In this document: in pieces, positions 1 through 6,838 of the stretch
Position numbering within the stretch: the stretch's first letter is position 1
How the letters are laid out: each line of letters begins with the position of its first letter
Assembly (NCBI GenBank): GCA_006247105.1
Contig: VDLU01000036.1
Span: 1-14,371, forward strand
Direction: 5' to 3'
Source: Giardia muris
Lineage: Eukaryota; Fornicata; Diplomonadida; Hexamitidae
Length of the DNA stretch: 14,371 bases
Made by a program: the position numbers and the translations under genes
The notes under the pieces: model-generated
Database searches by the model: none
Seen by the model: only the letters and a program-made list of their open reading frames with translations
Told to the model about the DNA's origin: nothing

Positions 1-8
1 CGGTAGGA

Positions 9-52
<44 letters not shown>

Positions 53-102
53 CCTTAGACGGGTGAACAATCCGACGCTTCCGCACCGATGCATGCGGAC
101 GG

Positions 103-146
<44 letters not shown>

Positions 147-148
147 GG

Positions 149-192
<44 letters not shown>

Positions 193-634
193 TCACCTCC
201 ACGCTCGGATTACCGGAGCGGTTGAAGGATCGTTAGGCCACGCTTTCACGGCAAGTACCGGACAGGGGTACTAGTCAAGTAAGCTTATGCCCTTATGCTC
301 CACGTGAGGTTTCCGACCTCACTGAGCTTACCATAGGACGCCTGCGGTGTGATCTAGCAGGCGCGCCGCCCCAGCCAAACTCCCCATCCGACCGTGTGCC
401 GATGTAAGTCGGTGAGTGGGATGGTGAACAACGTCAGGGTATCTCATGGAAGCGGCCTCCCCTGTATGCTGCACCGATGATCCCATCCCCCAGGATCGGA
501 TTGGAGTCAAGCTCAAAAGGGTCTTCTTGCCCCGCCGACCAACACCGCCCGTTCCCGGGTCTGTAGGTTCACGGAGGCATGACTTGGGACAGTGGGATCC
601 TCGTTGATCCATTCATGCACGTCGGAAATTACCC

Positions 635-675
<41 letters not shown>

Positions 676-2409
676 GCCGTTTACCAGGGCTTGGATGAAC
701 CTCTTCATGGTGACGGTCATGGCACTGGGCAGAAATCACGTCGTGTACGCATCCATGACGACTGGCACGACGCTATGTTGTTAGTAGACAGTCGGGATCC
801 CTCGGTCCGTGCCGGTTCTGATCGATCAGAGCCACTCCTTCTCCCGAGGTTACGGAGCTAGTTTGCCGACTTCCCTGAGTCATGGTCTCTCCCGCCTAGA
901 GGCTGATCACCTTGGAGTCCTGTTGCGGTTGTGGTACGATCAGGATGGGGGGGACACAACGGGTTTCATGGATGACCGAAGGGACATGTGATCCATCATG
1001 GCCATGCACGACCTGAAGTACTACTGGCCATGGGGGGACTGGGGTAGGACGGGATGACTCCCACCATGTGCTTCGTTCATGTACCGTTGTGAAAGGATGT
1101 CACCAAGACCCCATCATACCACCGGGATGTTAACCGGTCAGCCCTATCGTCCTGTGAGGATGACCCCATGGTACGGCGTACACCATCGGACTTAGGATCG
1201 TGTCACCCGTATCTGATCGACAGGGATACGGAACCCATCTCCACGTCAGGCCTCCAGATGGAGTAATGGCTACTACTACCGAGATCAGCAATCATGACTC
1301 GATCCACCACGTGTCACCCATGGCTTCGACTCGATCATGACGACCTCCTACCCGAGACACATCTCGGTCGGGTTCCGATCGTATGCTTCGGCGTGTTCCA
1401 TTTTCCGGGCCCCTCGATTCGGCTGGTGGGTTGTTACACACTCCTTAGAGGCTTCCTACTGTTAAGGCCACCTTCCAGCTGTCACGATCGACGGACACCG
1501 TTTGATCGAGCATACACTTCCACACCTTCCCCCGACTGTCGGTTCATCCCGTCTTGCCCGTCCTGCTTACCAGGAGAGGCCCACTCGACATCAACACTGT
1601 TGAGGGGCCCACACAAGTTGGCCCCGCTCCACCCTTGTTCATGGTTCGAGGGGTGGATAAGGAGTGACCTCCCTACTCCCACCGATCGTGGCCTTACCTA
1701 GGGCAGCTGTTCATGATGTCGGCTATCCTGGGAGACATTTCGGAGGTAACCAGCTACCAGGTGGTTCGATGAGTCTTTCGCCCCTACACTCAACTCGACC
1801 GAGCGATTTGCACGTCAGCACCGGGATGGGCCTCCACCAGGCTTTCGTCTGGCTTCACCCTGGTCAAGTGTAGATCACCACCTTTCGGGTCTAGGACCGA
1901 TCGCTCTGCCCTTGTAAGGGGCCCTTGAAGTCTTGACTTCCCTTTGCCACATGACTCGCGATCGGTCCTAACTCTCGGTCCGTGTTTCGAGACGGGCCCG
2001 ACCAATCGATCATCGACAGGTCGGGAGTCGCCTCCCGGTTCAGGGTCTTTTGACGTGCCTGGGTCGGCATCCTTCTCACCTTTCGTTCGCACTACTTGGT
2101 CCTCTATCGGTCTCGGGGCGGTATTTAGCCTTAGAAGGGTACCACCTCCTCTTCCCTCTACACTCTCAAGCAGAGGTACTCGTCGTTGGGGTTGTGTCCA
2201 TCCCTACGGGACTGGCACCCTCCTTGGTGTGGTTTCAACCCATCTTCGGGTTTAGGACATCCCCCAGTCCTCACAACGCTCATCGCTTCGAGGTCGGACT
2301 ACTCCTGGATCGCTCGCCGCTAATCAAGGAATCCCGGTTGGTGTCTTCTCCTGGGCGTACTGATATGCTTAAGTTCCACCCGTCATCTTCATCGGAGTGG
2401 GGGGGGATC
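1..2409 (-). rRNA. Large subunit (28S-like) rRNA, copy A, 3' end missing
   Basis: This is the catalytic RNA of the 60S subunit. The reverse complement shows AACTTAAGCATATC near its 5' end (2360-2373), the H69-H71 core TGACTCTCTTAAGGTAGCC (about 642-680) and the peptidyl-transferase region GATAACTGGCTTGTGG through TCGATGTCGGCTC (105-180). The 5' boundary at about 2409 is set by complementarity of GATC plus a C-run to the 3' end of 5.8S. About 255 bases of the 3' end, including the sarcin-ricin loop, lie beyond the window. Copy A lacks single bases at conserved sites: GGCGGAGTAAC where GGCGGGAGTAAC is universal, and GGACCGAGAGT where a GGACCNAGGAGT form is expected. I read these as sequence errors rather than a pseudogene. 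Confidence 0.95.
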
Positions 2410-2456
2410 CTCATCTCATTCCCCATCGTTCAACCCCTCGAACAACCCAGTTCGTA
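2410..2456 (-). other. ITS2, copy A
   Basis: A spacer of about 47 bp between 5.8S and LSU. Its borders come from the proposed pairing of the 5.8S 3' end (GATC at 2457-2460) with the LSU 5' end (GATC at 2406-2409). They may be off by several bases. Very short ITS2 spacers are typical of Giardia. Confidence 0.65.
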
Positions 2457-2579
2457 GATCACCCCACCACCCGATGATCCATTCGAAGATCGATGTCACG
2501 TGCTTGGACCACATCGAGTATCGTCGTCAGCCACGTCCTTCATCGTCCCCCGAGCCAAGGCATCCACCGGGTCGCGTCA
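2457..2579 (-). rRNA. 5.8S rRNA, copy A
   Basis: The reverse complement carries the 5.8S signature GGTGGATGCCTTGGCTC, then GATGAAGGACGTGG and CTTCGAATGG. These correspond to the conserved GGTGGATCACTCGGCTC, GATGAAGAACG and CTTCGAACG of other eukaryotes. The 3' segment GGGTGGTGGGGTGATC can pair with the LSU 5' sequence GATCCCCCCCCAC, as 5.8S and LSU do in all eukaryotes. At about 123 nt it lacks most of the usual 3' hairpin, as in diplomonads. The ends are estimates to within about 5 bases. Confidence 0.88.
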
Positions 2580-2615
2580 TCTCATTGCCTTCATCCTCGT
2601 ACCTTCCCTCTCGAT
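2580..2615 (-). other. ITS1, copy A
   Basis: A spacer of about 36 bp between the SSU 3' end and the 5.8S 5' end, read as GAGAGGGAAGGTACGAGG on the transcribed strand. It is far shorter than usual ITS1 and close to the compact ITS1 of Giardia. Borders are inferred from the flanking genes. Confidence 0.7.
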
Positions 2616-4043
2616 GGATCCATCCGCAGGTTCACCTACGGATACCTTGTTACGACTTCTCCTTCCTCCAAGCCTCGCGGTTCGTCCCTGTTCGGTTCAT
2701 CCCTCCCAGGAGCTCGCCAGAAGACCCAGTCGGTAGGAGCGACGGGCGGTGTGTACAAGGGGCAGGGACGTATCCGGCGTAGATTGATGACCTACGCCTA
2801 CTAGACATTCCAGGTTCACGAGGACGTTCCAGTCCACGATCCCAACCACGTGGGGGTTTGATCTCATCAAGCTTCACAACTCGACGTGGTTTCATCCCCA
2901 CAGTGTAGTACGCGTGCAGCCCAGGGCGTCTAAGGGCATCACAGACCTGTTATCGCCCCACCTTCCTCCAATTCACCATTGGCGGTCCCATCCAGGTTAG
3001 GGTCTCGCTCGTTGTCGCAGTCAAGCAGACGGCTCAAGCCACGGGCTGTGAACGGCCATGCACCACCACTCGTACGATCACGAAGGTCCTCTCAACCGTC
3101 GATCCTCCGTACGTCTGGGCCTGGTAAGGTGTTCGCGTTGAGTCAAATTGAGCCGCAGACTCCACGTCTGGTGGTACCCCTCCGTCAATGCCTTCAAGTT
3201 CCAGCCTTGCGGCCATACTCCCCCCAGAGCCCGTACCCTGATCGGTTTCCCTTCGATCCTGACGACCTGGCCAGTCTCTCGGTGGCATCGTTTACGCCCG
3301 GGAATACGGTGGTGTCTAATCGCCTTCTCGCCCCCGGGCTTCGTCCTGGTTCGACTGATATGGTCTTGGCAAGTGCCTACGCCTTTGTCTGTCTTGGTCG
3401 GATCATCCTATTTCACCCGTCCCCCACCAATACACATGCCCTTACCCATTCACCTTCATGTCCGTCCCGGGCTTTCTCGTACTCACTCCCGCCTTAAGCG
3501 CTCCTCTTTCCTCCCGGCTGGACGTCTCGACTCCGGACGTTTTAACTGCAACAGCGCCGTACGACGCCTGCCGAGCTGGAATTACCGCGGCTGCTGGCAC
3601 CAGACCTTTCCCTCGACTTGTGCTGGGGTCATCTACCCCCCAGTCTTCCCATTTCATGGGATCCCCCGTTGCTGCCTCACGCCTTCACGCATTGGGCAAG
3701 TTCCGCGCCTGCTGCCGTCCTTGGATGTACGGGCCGTCTCTCAGGCCCGTTCTCCGGAGTCAAACCCTGATCCTCCGCCAGGCATCATCCCCTCCGTAGA
3801 CCACTACTCTACCGACTAGGTAATACCTCGGAACCTCATCCGGGCATTCGCTCCATCGCGTGCTTTCCTTCCCCGCTCTTGAGCACTCGTCTTGGCGCTG
3901 GGTGCCAGCGGTATCCGTCTAGCCTTCACCCCCGGTCAGACTCGTACCGTTGTACCGAGCCGTCCGCCACTTCATACCTCGTGTCCGCTTGCATGGCTTT
4001 TGTCCTTGGGGGTAGCGTAGTACTCCGGCAGGATCAACCGGAT
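2616..4043 (-). rRNA. Small subunit (18S-like) rRNA, copy A
   Basis: This is the RNA of the 40S subunit. On the minus strand it begins CATCCGGTTGATCCTGCC. It contains GGTGCCAGCAGCCGCGG (the 530 loop, about 3580-3605), GAAGGCATTGACGG (about 3185-3200), TTGTACACACCGCCCGTC (about 2745-2762, decoding region) and GTCGTAACAAGGTATCC, and ends near CCTGCGGATGGATCC. The length of about 1428 nt is below bacterial 16S (about 1540) and well below the usual ~1800. That size and the GGCATTGACGG variant match Giardia/diplomonad SSU. Compared with copy B it lacks one A at GGCACCCAGCGCC and has an extra C in CTACCCCCAAGG. In both cases copy B agrees with Giardia SSU as I remember it. Confidence 0.96.
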
Positions 4044-4162
4044 GGTCTGTCGATCGGTCGATCCGTCCGTTGTGGGCCGGCCCTTCCGTCCTCTCGTCGT
4101 ACGATCCACACTCGTCGTCGGGTGGGTCTTCTCGTCCCGGTCCGGCCTCGTCGTGCCTTCCC
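4044..4162 (-). other. Presumed 5' external transcribed spacer, copy A
   Basis: About 119 bp between the SSU start and the TATAGGG motif of the proximal promoter-like box. It has mixed composition with runs of TCGATCGG-like sequence and no array. Calling it ETS assumes initiation at TATAGGG, which is inference; the SSU end of the interval is firm. Confidence 0.45.
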
Positions 4163-4273
4163 TATAGTAGCCGAAAATCGGCCTCCATCTTTGGGCACTT
4201 ATTGAAGGTCTCTAGGTGGGGGTTGTGGTCCTTCTTCCCCAGCTCACTCCCCTCCCTGCGACGGCACTTCGTT
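4142..4273 (-). promoter_or_regulatory. Candidate Pol I promoter box P1, copy A
   Basis: This is the proximal member of a three-member family in the IGS. Minus-strand core: CAATAAGTGCCCAAAG, GGAGGCCGATTTTCGGC (a GCCGA/TCGGC hairpin), CTACTATAGGGAAGG, then GAGGCCGG. It is AT-richer than its surroundings and ends about 120 bp from the SSU. TATAGGG resembles the initiator of plant Pol I promoters (TATA followed by a G run). Homology with P2 continues upstream to a CACTTCGT end near 4273. No Giardia Pol I promoter is known to me that would confirm it. Confidence 0.5.
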
Positions 4274-4324
4274 AGGACCGGGCGAGGGGGGAGGGAGGAA
4301 GACCGGAGGGGCGTCGGAGGGGCC

Positions 4325-4590
4325 CGTCGATTGGGGGCCTCGCCTCCCCGTTCGATTGAGGGGGGGCCCTGGCCTCCCCCCGTCCGATTTGGGGGCCTCT
4401 CGCCCCTCCCCCGTTCGATTTGAGGGGGGGCGGGCCCTGGAGCCCTCCTCCCCGTCCGATTTGGGGGCCTCTCGCCCCTCCCCCGTTCGATTTGAGGGGG
4501 GCGGGCCCTGGAGCCCTCCCCCGTCGATTGGGGCCTCCGCCTCCCCGTCGATTGAGGGGGGCGGCCCTCGCCGGCCTCGCCCCTTCGGGC
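4325..4590. repeat. About four ~72-bp GC-rich tandem repeats, copy A
   Basis: Units start at 4325, 4382, 4454 and 4522, spaced 57, 72 and 68 bp. Each unit has two related halves, GTCCGATTTGGGGGCC...CGCCCCTCCCC and GTTCGATTTGAGGGGGG...GGAGCCCTCCTCCCC, so the unit is itself a duplication of a ~36-bp element. The first and last units have the shortened form GTCGATTGGGG. The array lies between boxes P1 and P2, where enhancer repeats sit in other rDNAs. Long G and C runs make unit count and run length prone to sequencing error. Confidence 0.9.
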
Positions 4591-4599
4591 CCCCGGGCC

Positions 4600-4717
4600 C
4601 CGGCCTCCTGGCCCCTACAGTAGCGGAAAGTCGGCCTCCACCTTTCGTCCACTTATTGAGGGTCCCCAGGTGACCCCTCCGATCCTTCTCCTCCCCGCCC
4701 CGCGGCAGCACTTCGTC
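4600..4717 (-). promoter_or_regulatory. Promoter-like box P2, copy A
   Basis: This is the second copy of the P1 family and aligns to it for about 118 bp, from CCGGCC at 4600 to CACTTCGTCC. The minus-strand core is CAATAAGTGGACGAAAG, GAGGCCGACTTTCCGC, CTACTGTAGGGG. The hairpin is broken (CCGC instead of CGGC) and the initiator reads TGTAGGG, so it is the most decayed at those positions. It could be a spacer promoter or a degenerate duplicate. Confidence 0.5.
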
Positions 4718-4733
4718 CCCCGTCCCCCGGGGC

Positions 4734-4800
4734 CCGGCCTTCCTCCTTCCCCTATAGTAGCCGAAAGTCGGCCTCCATCTTTCGTGCACTTTCTGCTCGA
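4734..4800 (-). promoter_or_regulatory. Promoter-like box P3, copy A
   Basis: This is the third, most distal copy. The minus-strand core GAGGCCGACTTTCGGC, CTACTATAGGGGAAGG, GGCCGG keeps an intact hairpin and TATAGGG. Homology stops after AGTGCACGAAAGATGG; beyond it the sequence is a different AT-richer stretch (about 4800-4845) that includes TTTTTTGAAAC on the minus strand. The intact core makes it a better spacer-promoter candidate than P2. Confidence 0.45.
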
Positions 4801-4845
4801 TTTTAGGTGTAAGTTGGTGTCCGAAGTCGAGTTTCAAAAAATGGC

Positions 4846-5110
4846 CCACCAGGCCTCGACCCGTCCCCGGCCCAGGAGCGTCCCGGGAGCCCCCGACCCC
4901 CAAAGATCGCTCATAGGCCCCCACAAGGCCCTTAGGTGGCCCCTCCATCCCTCTCGACCCGTCCCCAAGGATGACCCCATGCAAGTCTCCTGCCATCCCC
5001 ACGACCCCCACGGCCCTCCCACTGCGTGCACAGTCACGTAACACCGTCGAAAGGGTGCAGGGGGGACGGGAGTCCCATGGGACGAGATGATGGATCGAAC
5101 CCTCTATTGT
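4846..5110. other. C-rich IGS arm, copy A
   Basis: Gene-free sequence. The plus strand is C-rich and the minus strand G-rich, with repeated blocks such as CTCGACCCGTCCCC (near 4854 and again near 4953). It ends with the 12-bp perfect palindrome GTCCCATGGGAC at 5072-5083. Reading frames through it shift between copies, so it is not coding. Confidence 0.6.
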
Positions 5111-5120
5111 CCGGGATTCC

Positions 5121-5152
5121 CCTGGATTTTCATTAGTAAATATTAATCCAGG
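5121..5152. repeat. AT-rich island in an inverted repeat, copy A
   Basis: Arms CCTGGATT (5121-5128) and AATCCAGG (5145-5152) are perfect 8-bp inverted repeats around a 16-bp, nearly all A/T centre. It is the most AT-rich spot in the spacer. Plus-strand composition switches from C-rich on its left to G/purine-rich on its right. It is identical in copy B. Possible roles are replication origin, bidirectional promoter or protein-binding site; the sequence does not decide. Confidence 0.85.
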
Positions 5153-5159
5153 AGGATCT

Positions 5160-5300
5160 GGAGACCTGGGGGTTGGGGGGACGAGTCAGACGGATGTGGG
5201 AGAGGGCTCCCCGACGTGGTAGAGGGATGGGGGGGAGTGTGTGCAGGCGTGGGGAGGGCTGAGGGAGGAAGGGGGAGGCCTGAGAGGGGGGGCCACGAGG
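5160..5300 (+). other. G-rich arm with G-quadruplex potential, copy A
   Basis: The plus strand has many runs of three or more G. The clearest canonical quadruplex pattern is at 5251-5275: GGGG, A, GGG, CTGA, GGG, AGGAA, GGGGG, with loops of 1, 4 and 5 bases. Another run cluster lies at 5222-5235. No coding signal was seen. Confidence 0.65.
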
Positions 5301-5320
5301 TGATTCAAGAGGAGTCAGGG

Positions 5321-5370
5321 GGGCATGGGGGGCATGAGGGGCATGAGGATCCATGAGGATCCATGAGAGG
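5321..5370. repeat. Short direct repeats (GGCATGAGG / GGATCCATGA), copy A
   Basis: Three GGGGCATG-type units are followed by two AGGATCCATG units, each about 9 to 11 bp. Copy B differs by two bases in the third unit (GAGGAGGCATG instead of GAGGGGCATG), consistent with slippage. Confidence 0.75.
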
Positions 5371-5407
5371 GGCCAGGGGGATCCACGAGAGGAGTGGGGG
5401 GGCTGGG

Positions 5408-5560
5408 GACGCGATGAGAGCGATGAGAGATGACGGGGGACGATAAGAGATGATAAGAGACGATAAGGGACACGAGACACGATAAGGGACGATAATAAGT
5501 GATGAGAGGTGATGAGAGACGCGGGAGATGCGAGAGATGCGAGGGACACGGAGACGCGGG
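5408..5560 (+). repeat. Purine-rich degenerate microsatellite, copy A
   Basis: About 150 bp built from variants of a 7 to 11 base motif, GATGAGAG / GATAAGAGAC / GATAAGGGAC, grading into GAGATGCGA and GACACGG. The plus strand is mostly purine and the transcribed strand pyrimidine. It can favour R-loops or triplex DNA. Frames across it give only low-complexity Ser/Leu-rich peptides. Confidence 0.85.
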
Positions 5561-5613
5561 CCGCCCGGGGACGCAGACACGCCCAGTCAGTGGCCGGTGC
5601 CCACAGTGGCCTC

Positions 5614-5666
5614 GCCCTTCGGGCCGCCCCTTCGGTCCCCCTCTGAGGGGGCCCGTCGCTTCGGCG
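5614..5666 (+). other. Cluster of C(UUCG)G hairpins, copy A
   Basis: On the plus strand, GCCCTTCGGGC (5614-5624) and CGCTTCGGCG (5657-5666) form stems closed by the very stable C(UUCG)G tetraloop. A weaker CCCCTTCGG lies between them, and a CCCCC/GGGGG stem occupies 5637-5651. The stable loops form only in RNA read left to right, opposite to the rRNA. Confidence 0.6.
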
Positions 5667-5739
5667 CCCCTCCGGTCCTAAACTTGAATGAAGGAGAAAG
5701 CGGGAAGGGTTCCCTCCCGTCTGGAATGATGAGCGTCGT

Positions 5740-6690
5740 CCCGGGCCCCATGGACCCACTACCTCTACTCGTGCCCTCGGGGGCCCGTTCGATCGTCCGT
5801 CCGATGACCCGTGGGGGCCTGAAAGTCCCATGATAGCCGTGTCCGATCTTCACCCTCTGAAGGATCCGTGAGGGACCCGATCGATGAAGGGGGCCCGCCC
5901 CGTGGGGGAGTCCCCGTCCATGGATATGAGGCCCGGGCCCCATATGATGACCCGGATCCCCCTGATGACCCGGTCCATGTGGCCCGTATGAGGGGACGTG
6001 AAGGCCCCCTGGATCCTGTCCCGTGAGGACCGGACGGACCCCCGACCGAAGGAACCCCCATCCGTATGATGGACCACCCCCCACCCATGAAGGTCCATGG
6101 ACCTGTGGGGCGTGGATCTGGGTCCCCGCTCGAGACCCCCAGAGATTCAAGGGGGAGTCGGACCCCACGGGAATCCCCTGTTCGGCCCGGGCCCAGGAGA
6201 CCCTCTGAAGGCCCCATGTGACCCCGTTCATGGAGGACTCGAGGGGACCCCACGGGCTATGGAAGGGGGGAAGATAGTCCCCATCCCATTCGATGACCCA
6301 CCCCCGAGGGGACCGTGACCCCCCGGAAGGCCCATCCATATGACCACATGGTCCGATGACCCGGCCCCCTCGAAGGAGGGCGGGGGGTCGGACCCCAGTC
6401 CCCGATGGAGCCATGAGTCCCCCCCGTGTGAGGGCCCACCCCGTGAGGGACCGGGCCCCCCGTCCCCGTTCATCTTGAAGGACTTCAAGGGCCCCATGGA
6501 CCCAGGGGACCCCCGGGGACACCTCGAATGACCCCTGGAGGGAAGGCCCCCGTGAGGACCCATGTGGACTCCCGGGCCAGGGCATGGACCCCCGATCCGT
6601 TCCGTGCCCAGGGGGACGGCCGTGGGCCCACGGGGGACCCCTGTACGACCCCCCGTTCGAGGGACCCGCGGACCCGCCCTCGCCCCTCCG
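5740..6690. other. IGS segment of alternating G and C blocks rich in palindromes, copy A
   Basis: About 950 bp in which short G runs and C runs alternate on the same strand (GGGNCCC, GGACC, CCATGG, GATGACCC). Larger symmetric pieces include a 22-bp near-palindrome at 5924-5945 (ATATGAGGCCC then GGGCCCCATAT, one mismatch), the 14-bp perfect AGGTCCATGGACCT at 6091-6104, and CTTGAAG/CTTCAAG at 6474-6489. Several frames stay open for hundreds of codons because stop codons are rare in such DNA. Those frames shift between copies, so I annotate no gene. Confidence 0.7.
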
Positions 6691-6757
6691 GTCTTTTGAT
6701 CTCGAGTCCGGATCCAAAATCCACTGTAACCGTTCCAAATCTGGTATCCTTCTGTAG
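6691..6757. promoter_or_regulatory. Lower-GC unique island downstream of the LSU, copy A
   Basis: A 67-bp stretch of balanced composition (TCTTTTGATCTCGAG, CCAAAATCCACTG, CCGTTCCAAATCTGG) in GC-rich spacer. It is identical in copy B while neighbouring G/C runs vary. It lies about 360 to 430 bases past the LSU 3' end, a place suited to a Pol I terminator or processing signal. That role is inference from position. Confidence 0.4.
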
Positions 6758-6838
6758 GCCCCCGTACCCGGGCCTTCGACCCACGGGGGTCTGATCTCGC
6801 TTCAGGTCGATCCGGGCGGGGGACGCCCCCCCTTGGGG

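Noticed and set aside
1294..1701. 135-codon plus-strand frame antisense to the LSU
   Set aside because: It is not kept in copy B, where one added C changes the frame, and it lies wholly inside rRNA sequence.
1..2409. Copy A LSU as an rRNA pseudogene
   Set aside because: The lesions are only single-base run changes with no substitutions, while the SSU and 5.8S of the same unit are intact. Sequencing error explains this better.
2979..3497. 172-codon plus-strand frame antisense to the SSU
   Set aside because: It overlaps a longer antisense frame in another phase, which is typical of chance open frames in structured RNA genes.
3148..3819. 223-codon plus-strand frame antisense to the SSU, present unchanged in copy B (10534-11205)
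   Set aside because: It is conserved only because the SSU is conserved, with no recognisable domain. I recall a report of antigen expression from Giardia rDNA, so antisense translation cannot be excluded, but the sequence gives no support.
4244..5044. 266-codon open frame on the minus strand across the boxes and repeat array
   Set aside because: It is broken into shorter frames in copy B by run-length changes and repeat number, and it encodes only translated repeats.
5408..5560. CRISPR-like array
   Set aside because: The repeats are short, degenerate and contiguous, with no unique spacers of constant length.
5587..6738. 383-codon open frame on the minus strand (a 427-codon frame at 12944-14227 in copy B)
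   Set aside because: The two copies encode different peptides in the middle because 1-base run differences shift the frame and other frames are equally open. The peptide is Gly/Pro/Arg-rich low complexity. This reflects few stop codons in G/C-block DNA.
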